Assembly (NCBI GenBank): GCA_043820105.1
Contig: JBDREC010000065.1
Span: forward strand, 1-64,000
DNA length: 64,000 nucleotides
Direction of reading: 5' to 3'
DNA from: JBDREC01 sp043820105 [NCBI: Pseudomonadota bacterium]
GTDB lineage: Bacteria; Bdellovibrionota_F; JAHFAK01
Shown piece after piece: positions 1-8,576 of the stretch; within the stretch, counting starts at the first letter, position 1; each line of letters opens with the position of its first letter. The notes below the pieces were generated by a model. That model was given only the letters and a program-made list of their open reading frames with translations. It ran no database searches and was not told the DNA's origin. A program made the translations under genes and the position numbers.

Positions 1-90
1 TTTCATTATTTTTAACATATTAATGTAAGGAGTTTTAATTTATGAGTTGCAATTTTTATAAAAATTTTAGATAAAAATTTTTGGGCTAGG

Positions 91-136
91 TGGACCACTT
101 TTGCGTCCGATTCGTGGACCAGTTTTCAATCCGATT
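91..136. repeat. two 22-bp imperfect direct repeats, possibly an IS21-type end
   Basis: TGGACCACTTTTGCGTCCGA (91-110, continuing TT) and TGGACCAGTTTTCAATCCGA (115-134, continuing TT) are adjacent 22-bp repeats that differ at five positions. Short repeated TGGACCA..TTTT..TCCGATT units are reminiscent of the multiple terminal repeats of IS21-family elements. No istA or istB coding sequence is present, so at most this is a solo end. The family assignment is from memory and weak; the repeat itself is directly visible. Confidence 0.4.
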
Positions 137-301
137 GGCAAGGCAAAAGTATCAAAAGTGGAAGGAAAAATATAAAGAAAAGTTTGGCTATGGGCCCTAT
201 CAGATGAGAAAAGCTATCGGCTTGAATCAGATAGGGTTATAATTTCAAGCCAAGAACCATCTAACTATTAATGAAAAATTTCGAATTGTATCTAAGACAA
301 T

Positions 302-524
302 AAAATTATATATATAATTATTCAAATTTATACACCTCTTGACCAAGTAGCTTCTTGAATTCTTACTTATTCTTATTTTTTATAGAAGAATAGAACCTAT
401 AAGCAAAATCTATCGGATACAATACAATAAAATTAGAGTTTAACTTTAAATAAACCAAGAAAAATGCTTAGAGCTTTTGAGCTCAAAGAAAATAAGCCAT
501 TTAAACCCCGTCTTTATGTTTCTT
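302..524. repeat. 223-bp direct repeat, copy 1
   Basis: This block recurs 240 bp downstream at 542-764 with only two differences (344 C versus 584 T; 420 C versus 660 G). It starts with AAAATTATATATATAATT and ends in CCCCGTCTTTATGTTTCTT. It holds no open reading frame of note. The near identity implies a recent duplication or an active non-coding element. Confidence 0.9.
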
Positions 525-541
525 CAAATTGGAGATGATCC

Positions 542-764
542 AAAATTATATATATAATTATTCAAATTTATACACCTCTTGACTAAGTAGCTTCTTGAAT
601 TCTTACTTATTCTTATTTTTTATAGAAGAATAGAACCTATAAGCAAAATCTATCGGATAGAATACAATAAAATTAGAGTTTAACTTTAAATAAACCAAGA
701 AAAATGCTTAGAGCTTTTGAGCTCAAAGAAAATAAGCCATTTAAACCCCGTCTTTATGTTTCTT
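542..764. repeat. 223-bp direct repeat, copy 2
   Basis: Second copy of the block at 302-524, offset by 240 bp with two mismatches. At its right edge the sequence TCTTTATGTT is itself duplicated, so copy 2 runs on into an extra 10-bp tandem unit before CTTCAG. The 17 bp between copies is the only spacer. Confidence 0.9.
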
Positions 765-994
765 TATGTTTCTTCAGTCAAGAGCAAACGCCCAAACCTG
801 GGACCTTGGAGTTTTTTTTAATTTCACATTTAAATTTGGATCTAATAATACAGGAGTTGTGAATCCGAGATTTGATTAAAAGCTAGGTTATAAAATATTA
901 ACCATCTTATCTTACATCCCTTCCCTTTTTTTCTTGTTCTTCTTCTTTTTTTTTTATTAAACTAATTCTATAATTATCAAAAAAAGGATAAATC

Positions 995-2359
995 ATGATT
1001 AAAGTCACAAGAGATGATATTTATAGTGGCAACTGGATAAATATAGCTGAAGAAGCCTGGAAAAGGGGGCAAAAAGAACTTGTTCAAGTGGATATAAGCC
1101 ACCCTCAAAATGATAAATCCGCTCAAGTTGCTATAGAAAGCGTTATTTCTGGAGTTGGAACTTATAATAAAGGAAATAACGTGTTTGTCGCCCTGGGTCC
1201 TGGAGGATGCGATTTTGCAATTCAACTTTGCCAGTATCTTGAAGCTAAAGGCCTAAGCACTAAAATGATTATTGATATGAGACAAGCACCTAAAGAATGT
1301 GCGATTCTAGCAATGCATATTAAAAATGATGCAGATAAAGAGCTGATAACTAATAACTACCTAAATGAAGTGAAATGGCTGGCAAATGAAAATCAAACTG
1401 GAAACTGGATTACAATAAGAAACCCAAATGAACATGAACCAAGCTCTGAAGAAAATGATTTAATTGTTAAACATCATGAATTACAAAATGCTCTTCATAC
1501 ATATACAACAGAGATGATGTCGAAAAAGAAAATAATTTCAGCTGAAGTAATAGCAGTTCCTACTGAAAATGAGGCTGCTAAGTTTGGATTAGGTTTTGAT
1601 GAATTTAGAAATATTTATTATGAAGCACTCTCAGTAAGCCCTGAAGAAATTATAGCAACAATTAAAAAACTTTCTTTTTATCCAACAGTTTTAACCGCAT
1701 CAAGAGAAGGAAAAAACATAAGAGTAACAGATGAACATGGAACCGATTTAGTTATAAACCTAAAAGGAAGAGCATTAATTGCTGATGTTGGAAAAATTGG
1801 AAATATTTCACTTGATGGTACACCAGCTTTTGAATCAGTTGTTACAAATCATTATTCAGGTGAGTGCTTTACAGCCCCTGTAGAAAACACAGCAAGTGGC
1901 GTTATTTGCGCTAGAATTCCGTTAATTACAACATTTGGAACAATCGATAATTATGACATTGCTTTTGAAAATGGCAAAGCTGTCTTAGAAACTACTTTTA
2001 AAGACAAAAAAGGTGAAACCAGGCATGTTAAAACCCATGCTAAAATTGGCAACAATGCACTGCTTGAACTAACTGGCTTATCGGAAAAAGGATATACAGG
2101 TAACAAGCTTACTGCACATAGAAATTGCGGTAATATTGCTGAACTTGGAATCTGTCCTGTTAATCCAGTTATTGCGAAAAAGCTTTCTACAATAGGAAAA
2201 ACAACTGGAAATGCTTTGATTGATGAAAAGTTAAGACTCCATATTGCCACTGGCTATAATGACTATATAGGTGGTCAAACCCCAGCTAGCGTTGGCGGTT
2301 TCAAAACATCCCACACTGACTTTCTTTTAGGTCTAAATTATAACATAGAATTTGAATGA
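995..2359 (+). CDS. M29-family metallo-aminopeptidase
   Basis: The 454-residue protein matches the C-terminal half of the M29 (AmpS / aminopeptidase T) family, which removes N-terminal residues from peptides in the cytoplasm using two metal ions. The likely metal ligands are all present: Glu290 in GECFTAP, Glu383 in AELGICP, His416 in LRLHIATG, and His440 and Asp442 in SHTDFLL. The N-terminal half is less typical. The ATG at 995 follows AAAGGA at a good distance. No signal peptide is seen. The MFS gene follows immediately and may be co-transcribed. The family call is firm; substrate preference is not visible. Confidence 0.85.
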   Translation: MIKVTRDDIYSGNWINIAEEAWKRGQKELVQVDISHPQNDKSAQVAIESVISGVGTYNKGNNVFVALGPGGCDFAIQLCQYLEAKGLSTKMIIDMRQAPKECAILAMHIKNDADKELITNNYLNEVKWLANENQTGNWITIRNPNEHEPSSEENDLIVKHHELQNALHTYTTEMMSKKKIISAEVIAVPTENEAAKFGLGFDEFRNIYYEALSVSPEEIIATIKKLSFYPTVLTASREGKNIRVTDEHGTDLVINLKGRALIADVGKIGNISLDGTPAFESVVTNHYSGECFTAPVENTASGVICARIPLITTFGTIDNYDIAFENGKAVLETTFKDKKGETRHVKTHAKIGNNALLELTGLSEKGYTGNKLTAHRNCGNIAELGICPVNPVIAKKLSTIGKTTGNALIDEKLRLHIATGYNDYIGGQTPASVGGFKTSHTDFLLGLNYNIEFE

Positions 2360-2363
2360 TGAA

Positions 2364-3548
2364 ATGAACTCCCAAAAGTATAAGCATAATATTTTAAAAA
2401 TATTTAGCATACAAATTCTAATGCGCATGCATTTTATCGCTGCAGTATTAATTCCATTCTTTACTGATTGGGGTAAAATAAATTTTACAAAAATATTATT
2501 TATTCAAGCATGGTTTATGATTTGGGTTTTCTTGCTTGAAATTCCAACTGGTACTATTGCTGATTTTTTTGGTCGTAAAGTTTCAATAATACTTGGTGCC
2601 CTTTTAGGATCGATAGGTTTTCTTGTTTATGCTTCCACTCCAAACTTTTATATTTTCCTGCTTGGTGAATTTATTTTGGCAGTATCTGTAGCCTTAATTT
2701 CAGGATCAATTGAAGCAATAGCTTATGATTCTCTTAAAAAGCTTGATCAGGAAGCTACATCCAAAAAGATTTTTGCTAATCTTGAAAGCTTTTCACTTGC
2801 TTCAATGGTTATTGGAGCCCTGCTTGGATCAGTATTTGCAAAGTTTTTTGGTTTAAGAGAAACCGTATTAATTCAGGCGATACCAGCTTTTTTAGCCTTT
2901 ATTGTTGCTTGCACATTGTTGGAACCTAAGACTCAAAAAGAAAATAAAGAAATATCCTATATTGAGACCCTTTTTAAAGGAGTGAAATATTTTTTAAAAC
3001 ACAAAGTTTTAATAATCCTTGCATCAGACTTTATTTCCGTTGGTGCACTAGCTTTCCTAATTATTTGGTTTTATCAAGCGATTTTAAAACTATCTGGCGT
3101 TGACATTGTTTATTTTGGCATAGTCCATTCTTTGTTGGTTATAAGTCAAATTATAATAATTAAATCTTTTAATATATTTGAAAAATTCCTTGGATCAAAA
3201 AGAGCATATTTGTTTTTTTCAAGCATCATAACTGGTGTTTTTTATATCATCCTTGGATTAATTTCATATTTACCAATAATTATTCTATCAATAATCCTGT
3301 GTACTGGCTTTGGTATGTCAAGACGCCCTCTTTTTATAAATTACATGAATAAGCATATTCCTTCTGAGCAAAGAGCCACTATTTTATCAACAGTATCAAT
3401 GTTCAGAACCTTGGCTATAGCTATCGTCTATCCACTCGCTGGATTCTTAGCAGACATTTCAATTCAAATGACCATGTTAATTATTGGAGCTACTTTAATA
3501 GTGCTTGCATTTGTATCCAAAGTAAAAGAGGAGCATTTGATTAATTAG
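2364..3548 (+). CDS. major facilitator superfamily transporter
   Basis: An inner-membrane protein of about 394 residues with roughly twelve hydrophobic segments. The MFS signature lies between segments 2 and 3 (IADFFGRKVS, a form of the G-x-x-x-D-R-x-G-R-R loop). The preceding LLEIPTGTIAD resembles small drug or multidrug efflux members, but the substrate cannot be read from sequence. Two starts are possible: TTG at 2352, overlapping the upstream stop, and ATG at 2364, five bases past it; I prefer ATG. Its TAG stop overlaps the TAA stop of the convergent gene on the other strand by four bases. Confidence 0.85.
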   Translation: MNSQKYKHNILKIFSIQILMRMHFIAAVLIPFFTDWGKINFTKILFIQAWFMIWVFLLEIPTGTIADFFGRKVSIILGALLGSIGFLVYASTPNFYIFLLGEFILAVSVALISGSIEAIAYDSLKKLDQEATSKKIFANLESFSLASMVIGALLGSVFAKFFGLRETVLIQAIPAFLAFIVACTLLEPKTQKENKEISYIETLFKGVKYFLKHKVLIILASDFISVGALAFLIIWFYQAILKLSGVDIVYFGIVHSLLVISQIIIIKSFNIFEKFLGSKRAYLFFSSIITGVFYIILGLISYLPIIILSIILCTGFGMSRRPLFINYMNKHIPSEQRATILSTVSMFRTLAIAIVYPLAGFLADISIQMTMLIIGATLIVLAFVSKVKEEHLIN

Positions 3549-5215
3549 TTCGTATATTCCTCAGCTCTAATTCTAAATTCTGGATTATACAATTCAAGAA
3601 AAACACCTGTAAAAAACTGATTTCTGTCATCATCGACTACATTTGCAAAATTAATTAGTCTTTCATATCCAAAATGAAACTTAAATATTGCATTTTTTGT
3701 TAAAACAAACTGCCATTGCCACCCACCAGCAAAACCCAATTCATCGGGGTACAGGCTTTTATTATTAAGCAGTAAAACATCAATATCTGGAATTTCTGTA
3801 TATTGTGAAACTGATCTTTTTGTAAAATTAAAAAACAAGGTATGTCTATTCTTATAACTAGGCCGCAAAATTATGCTTGAATATAGCTCATGAGCATTGG
3901 GACCTAAGTTGTTTCCAAAAAATCGATTGTTTCGTGTAAAGCCATCAGAATATGTCATAGACTGATAGCTCGTTTTTGAAGTATGTGTATATTCAAGCTC
4001 TGAACCAACTCCTCCATTTGTAGTAATCCTTGGAACATGGAGTCCGGTGTGAACATTAAAATAATTATCAAAACTAGAACCAAGTTCAGAAAAATCATCA
4101 AGCATAAATTCAGCAAAAACTTCAGAATAATTTAGCTGAGGAATCCTTAAAGAAAAGTCCATTTCAAGATAGCGATTTAAGGTTCCTGAGGTATTGCCTT
4201 CTGCATAATTTGGATCATCAGAGGCAAAACCCCAAAAGCCACCCAAGCCATCCCAAAAATTAGCTTGAGAACCTTGACCTCCAAGCAAAATCGCTTGAGA
4301 AAGGCCAAACTCAAAATGCCTTGCTGGTTTAAAATCAATTCTAGCGCCAAAAAGCTTGGAATGAGGAAAACCTTGTCTTGCTTCAGCTAAAGTTGTGAAA
4401 AAAAGTTGATATTTAAATGCTCCAAGGGGTTTTAAAACTGTTGGCCTGGCGTTTGTAATTCTAATAAATGGAATATGGTCAAATTCACCAAGGTTTTCGG
4501 TGTTTCCACTAAACAATAGTTGCCCTCGCTTGCCCTGCCCCCAAACTAAAGCGTTTCTACCAACTTCAATTTGCAGATCTTTAATAATTTCAAAAACCAT
4601 ATAAAGCTTTAAAACCGACCATCTAAAATTGTCGTCATCTCCATCAGCTGTAGGTATTATAAACTCAAACCTATTATCAAAAACCACATCGATAAAATTT
4701 AAAAGCTGCAATCTATTTTCATTTTCAATATTAAAATTATGTCCTTCAGAAAACAGTCTTCCTTCATTGTATGCATTCATTGGTGTAATGTCTGCTCTTG
4801 CATTATCTGAAGAATATCTATTCCTTTGAGCATTATAATAGTCATATGAAAACCTTAAAACTTCTGGTGATTTTAGACCAATATAGCGCTTTATTTTCTG
4901 ACCTCCTGCATACCACAAAACTTCTTCTCTATATAGAGACATTAAATCATTAACTATATTGTAAACTTCAGCGCCTTGTGGAATAAGTCGTCTTTGACCA
5001 TTATAAAGAGCATCAGAAATTAATAAAGCAACTTCCTGCCTGGTATAAGGTTTTGTTCCAACAATCTCAGCATCAATAAGCCCATAGCTTCTCAACACCT
5101 CAAGTTGTTCGTATACAGGGTCGTTTAGGGAGATGTAGGCAGCGGGGTATAAATGCGAATAAATTAATAAAGCTAAAAATAATACTAATTTTATATTAAA
5201 ATATTTGATTCTCAA
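3545..5215 (-). CDS. Wzi-like outer-membrane beta-barrel (capsule assembly family)
   Basis: A 556-residue protein with a signal peptide (hydrophobic LVLFLALLIY near the N-terminus). A short helical domain follows with the family pattern DPVYEQLEVLRSYGLID then KPYTRQEVALLISDAL. The remainder has alternating, aromatic-rich strands typical of an outer-membrane barrel. Family members such as Wzi bind and anchor capsular polysaccharide at the cell surface. Related proteins occur widely in bacteria without known capsule loci, so capsule binding is an inference. It starts with TTG at 5215 behind AAAGGATG. No capsule genes lie nearby. Confidence 0.75.
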   Translation of the reverse strand: MRIKYFNIKLVLFLALLIYSHLYPAAYISLNDPVYEQLEVLRSYGLIDAEIVGTKPYTRQEVALLISDALYNGQRRLIPQGAEVYNIVNDLMSLYREEVLWYAGGQKIKRYIGLKSPEVLRFSYDYYNAQRNRYSSDNARADITPMNAYNEGRLFSEGHNFNIENENRLQLLNFIDVVFDNRFEFIIPTADGDDDNFRWSVLKLYMVFEIIKDLQIEVGRNALVWGQGKRGQLLFSGNTENLGEFDHIPFIRITNARPTVLKPLGAFKYQLFFTTLAEARQGFPHSKLFGARIDFKPARHFEFGLSQAILLGGQGSQANFWDGLGGFWGFASDDPNYAEGNTSGTLNRYLEMDFSLRIPQLNYSEVFAEFMLDDFSELGSSFDNYFNVHTGLHVPRITTNGGVGSELEYTHTSKTSYQSMTYSDGFTRNNRFFGNNLGPNAHELYSSIILRPSYKNRHTLFFNFTKRSVSQYTEIPDIDVLLLNNKSLYPDELGFAGGWQWQFVLTKNAIFKFHFGYERLINFANVVDDDRNQFFTGVFLELYNPEFRIRAEEYTN

Positions 5216-5246
5216 AAAACATCCTTTTAAAATTTATTTGTTAAAA

Positions 5247-5355
5247 TTAATTGTTAATTATTGATTATTAATTATTTAAAAACTTCGATCAATAAAATTG
5301 AATTAAACATTTTATTAAAATAACCAATAGTTAATAAATAATAATTAATAATTAA
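5247..5355. repeat. heptamer-word repeat hairpin
   Basis: Left arm 5247-5274 reads as 7-bp words TTAATTG-TTAATTA-TTGATTA-TTAATTA. Right arm 5321-5355 reads TAACCAA-TAGTTAA-TAAATAA-TAATTAA-TAATTAA, the complementary word family in reverse. The arms could pair into a long AT-only hairpin in the spacer between the Wzi-like and HD-GYP genes. The 7-bp periodicity recurs at other spacers in this window (23904, 60863, 61127, 61895, 62098). Confidence 0.6.
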
Positions 5356-5385
5356 TATGGGGATCATAAGATCACTCGCAACCCA

Positions 5386-6345
5386 TCACTCATGTCGATA
5401 TCTCTGCCTGGCCCATTGCAAAAACCTTTGCAAAATTGCTTTTTCAAATTTTTCATCAGCCATTACTGACATTTTTGAAATTGTTTCATCTAGAGTCATG
5501 GCATTTTTATAGGATCTTTTACTAATCAAAGCATCAAAAGTATCAGCTAAAGCCAAAACTTGAGAAAGAATTGGAATCTTTCTGCCACTCATTCCAAAAG
5601 GATAACCTCCACCATTATACTTTTCATGATGATAAAGAATAATTTCTGCCACAGTTTCAAAATCTTGCAGATGTTTTAAAATCTTTGTAGCTATCTGAGG
5701 ATGATGTGAAATTTTTTCAATTTCTTCTTCAGTTAGCTTGGCTGGTTTTGATAAAATATCATCTCTTATACCAATCTTACCAATATCATGTAAAAGCCCT
5801 GCATATTTTAAATCAGTAATATCCCTGTAATTAAAACCCAGTTCGCGGCCAAATTCAGCTGCTATTTCTGCCACTTGATTTGAATGCTGTTTTGTATAGT
5901 CATCTTTTGCACCCAAGGCATCAGATAAGGCTGTAAGAGCCATTAAAATTCTTTCCCTTTCAGCTTTATCTAGCTTATCTTCTGATTCCTTTCTTATCTG
6001 CTTATTTCTCTTAGTATAAAGTAAAATCATAAAACCAAGAGTTATACTTGCAATAATTGAAACTATTTCATGAGCATTATCTTGAGATGGCTTTATCCAG
6101 GTAAATGTAAAATATGGTACAAAAAACAGTGCGGTGCCAAGCACAGAAAGGGAAAACCCTTTTTCCTTATAAAAAATAGTAGAAATAACAATAATAAACA
6201 AAAAGGTGTTTAAACAAACAACGTAAACAAAATAACCAATGAGCTCATGTTCACGGATTGTAACGATTAGAAAAGCAACAAGCAAATATGAAACTAGCAA
6301 AAAAATCCACTTATAATGCTTTTTTATGTAATTAGCAATTTCCAT
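5386..6345 (-). CDS. membrane-bound HD-GYP domain protein
   Basis: The first 115 residues hold four or so hydrophobic segments. A short charged linker leads into an HD-GYP domain (about 125-319). Visible motifs are HSNQVAEIA, LLHDIGKIGI (the HD pair), HHPQIATKIL, and HHEKYNGGGYP with the GYP tripeptide, then ADTFDALISKR. HD-GYP enzymes hydrolyse cyclic di-GMP or related dinucleotides at a two- or three-iron site. The conserved residues are intact, so it should be active. The membrane part probably senses something, but no named sensor domain is recognised. It starts with ATG at 6345 and stands alone on this strand. Confidence 0.85.
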   Translation of the reverse strand: MEIANYIKKHYKWIFLLVSYLLVAFLIVTIREHELIGYFVYVVCLNTFLFIIVISTIFYKEKGFSLSVLGTALFFVPYFTFTWIKPSQDNAHEIVSIIASITLGFMILLYTKRNKQIRKESEDKLDKAERERILMALTALSDALGAKDDYTKQHSNQVAEIAAEFGRELGFNYRDITDLKYAGLLHDIGKIGIRDDILSKPAKLTEEEIEKISHHPQIATKILKHLQDFETVAEIILYHHEKYNGGGYPFGMSGRKIPILSQVLALADTFDALISKRSYKNAMTLDETISKMSVMADEKFEKAILQRFLQWARQRYRHE

Positions 6346-6489
6346 TTTAAAACCTATTTAATCAAATAACTTGACACAATTATTAAGTACCCATAAATAT
6401 GTCAAAAAACAATATAATTTTCAACTTTTGATATGATTTTTATTAAACGCTATAAAAAAAGGCTGTTTAATTTTGGAGATTGAATAAAA

Positions 6490-7791
6490 ATGAATGGCAA
6501 AGCAATAAAATTAATTTTAATAACATTAACCTTACTTGGAATCTTTATTTCAGGCTATTTAATTTATCATGATTATAGGATTTCAATTTTAAAACCAACT
6601 GAAAAAAGTGTTTGCTCAATTTCTGATTTCATAGATTGCGACAAAACATCCCAAAGTAGTTATGCTCTTATATTTGGAATCCCAACTGCTGCTTATGGCT
6701 TATTCTTTTATATTTATGCCTTAATTTTGATGCTACTTATGTTTTCAAAAAACAAAGATAAGCAAAAAGCTTCAAATGCCTTTTTATTTTTCATAATGGG
6801 TTTAGCCATTTTATATTCGATATTTCTTGGAAGCATACAACTATTTATAATTAAAGCCATTTGCTTGTTTTGTTTTTCAACTTATATTATAACTAGCATA
6901 ATATTTATACTTTCAAAATTAACTATCCGTTCAACAATTAAAGAGATTATTAAAATGAACTTAGCAATTTTCAAGAAAAAGGGCTTATCTATAGCTCAGC
7001 TTTTCCTAATATTTATTATTTCGTTAATTTTAACTATTCCTTTTCCCATTGCTTTCAGAAATCATTTTCAAGCGCTAGCTGATGAAAGCATTGAAGCTGA
7101 TTTAAAATTAGAAGCAAGCACGAATACAAATACTGCCGAGTCTTATGAAGAAAAAGTTGCCAAAGAGTTTTACAAACTACCAAAGGATAAAATAATTTTA
7201 ACAAATTCCTTTTACCTTGGAGATAAGGATGGCTCAGTCACAATTGCTGTTTACAGTGATTTTGTTTGCCCTCACTGTAAGTCAAAGGCAATAATATTGG
7301 AAAACATCTTAAAAATTCTTAATAAGGGAATTAAGCTTTATTTTAAAAACTACCCTTTGGATCAAGCATGCCTTGTAGAAATGAAAAGACAACTCCATGA
7401 GCATGCTTGTTTAGCAGCAAAATACGCTTATTGTGCTGGCGTGCAAAACAAGTTTTGGCCTTTTCATGATCTTCTTTTTAAAAACAACAAAAACATTTCC
7501 CCAAGCACTCTGCCTGGGTATATAACTGAACTCTCAATTGATCTTCCAATGGTTAATAAGTGCATCAAAGAAAAAGCAGACCCTGTAATAATGAAAGACA
7601 TTCAAGAAGCAAAAGACCTAAATATAAATGCAACTCCAACAATATTTGTTAATGGAAGAAATGTTTCTAAATCATTTAATAACAAACAGCTCTATCACTT
7701 GCTCACTTATTTAATAAAAAAAGAGACTGGTATATCAAATTTTCCAGCATGGAATGATGTTGAATTTGAAATAACAAAAGGGGATTATTAA
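6490..7791 (+). CDS. vitamin K epoxide reductase-DsbA fusion
   Basis: A 433-residue two-domain membrane protein for disulfide bond formation. The VKOR domain (about 1-150) has four or five membrane segments, the loop cysteines Cys42 and Cys50, and the CLFC active site (Cys125/Cys128). After another membrane segment (about 167-190), a periplasmic thioredoxin-like domain carries C-P-H-C (Cys260-Cys263) and the cis-proline stretch NATPTIFVNG near the end. In such fusions the VKOR part passes electrons from the DsbA-like part to quinone, replacing DsbB. It starts with ATG at 6490 behind TTGGAG. The window is rich in cysteine-containing exported proteins (for example 30560, 36572) that may be its clients. 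Confidence 0.9.
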   Translation: MNGKAIKLILITLTLLGIFISGYLIYHDYRISILKPTEKSVCSISDFIDCDKTSQSSYALIFGIPTAAYGLFFYIYALILMLLMFSKNKDKQKASNAFLFFIMGLAILYSIFLGSIQLFIIKAICLFCFSTYIITSIIFILSKLTIRSTIKEIIKMNLAIFKKKGLSIAQLFLIFIISLILTIPFPIAFRNHFQALADESIEADLKLEASTNTNTAESYEEKVAKEFYKLPKDKIILTNSFYLGDKDGSVTIAVYSDFVCPHCKSKAIILENILKILNKGIKLYFKNYPLDQACLVEMKRQLHEHACLAAKYAYCAGVQNKFWPFHDLLFKNNKNISPSTLPGYITELSIDLPMVNKCIKEKADPVIMKDIQEAKDLNINATPTIFVNGRNVSKSFNNKQLYHLLTYLIKKETGISNFPAWNDVEFEITKGDY

Positions 7792-7796
7792 TTAGC

Positions 7797-8558
7797 ATGG
7801 ATATTAATAAAGCAAAACAGGAAGTAATTAATCTTTGCCGTAAAATTTATAATAAGGGTTGGGCTGCAAACCATGACGGAAACATTACTATTCGCGTTCA
7901 AGAAAATCTAGTTGTTGCAACACCCACAGCTGAAAGCAAAGATGATATTACTGAAGACATGTTAATTGGTTTAGACTTAACAGGCAAGCAAGTCTTTGGA
8001 ACTTTAAAACCCTTTTCAGAGTTCAATCTGCACATTGCGTGTTATAAAAATCGTCCTGATATTTCAACAGTAATACATTCTCACGCTCCTTATGCTTCTG
8101 CATATGCAATTGTAAACAAAGCACTTGATATTGTTTCAATGCCTGAAGTTGTTGTTAGTATTGGAGCTAAAATTCCAATCACAGAATTTGCAATGCCTGG
8201 ATCAGAAGAATCTTATAATGAAGTCGATAAATTAATAAAAGAATATAACACCTTATTACTATCAGGAAATGGTGTTTTATCTGTTGGTCAAGATCCAACG
8301 CAAGCTTTTCTAAGAATGGAACTTGTTGAGCATTTTGCAAAAATCAATCAAATCGCTTCAACAATTGGTCATGTAAGAAGTATTGGGCAACAGGAAATTG
8401 ATGTTCTTTTAGAAAAAAGAAAAAAAGCAGGGCTTGACCCCAAATTTTCAATTGAAAACAAAGTTTTTTCAGCTTCAACAAAAATTCAAGAAAATTCTAA
8501 TACTCAGGAACTTGAAAAAATAATAACTGAAGAAGTTATGAAATTACTTGAGCATTAA
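7797..8558 (+). CDS. class II aldolase/adducin family protein
   Basis: A 253-residue cytoplasmic protein of the fuculose-phosphate aldolase type. It shows the N-terminal GWAANHDGNITIRV (substrate phosphate site), the metal-site HSHAPYASAYA, and LLSGNGVLSVGQDPTQAFLRMELVEH toward the C-terminus. These zinc enzymes cleave sugar phosphates or act as epimerases or dehydratases; the substrate is not obvious. It follows the VKOR-DsbA gene by five bases and precedes rseP by 18, so it is probably co-transcribed, although no functional link is evident. The last 60 residues form a charged helical extension. Confidence 0.8.
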   Translation: MDINKAKQEVINLCRKIYNKGWAANHDGNITIRVQENLVVATPTAESKDDITEDMLIGLDLTGKQVFGTLKPFSEFNLHIACYKNRPDISTVIHSHAPYASAYAIVNKALDIVSMPEVVVSIGAKIPITEFAMPGSEESYNEVDKLIKEYNTLLLSGNGVLSVGQDPTQAFLRMELVEHFAKINQIASTIGHVRSIGQQEIDVLLEKRKKAGLDPKFSIENKVFSASTKIQENSNTQELEKIITEEVMKLLEH

Positions 8559-8576
8559 AATAACAAGGAGAAAAAA

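Larger units (their letters stand above)
1..994. other. gene-free, repeat-bearing stretch
   Basis: No convincing gene lies here. The only start signal is a good ribosome binding site (AAGGAG near 29-34) before an ATG at 43 that runs just ten codons to TAA. It could be the 5' stub of a gene interrupted by the repeat-like sequence at 91. The rest holds two short imperfect repeats (91-136), a 223-bp direct duplication (302-524 and 542-764) and AT-rich leader sequence before the aminopeptidase gene at 995. The duplicated block has no open frame of useful length. Confidence 0.6.

Noticed and set aside
1951-2250. Open frame on the minus strand inside the M29 gene
   Set aside because: It is fully overlapped by a well-supported gene with all metal ligands, has no ribosome binding site and no recognisable motifs.
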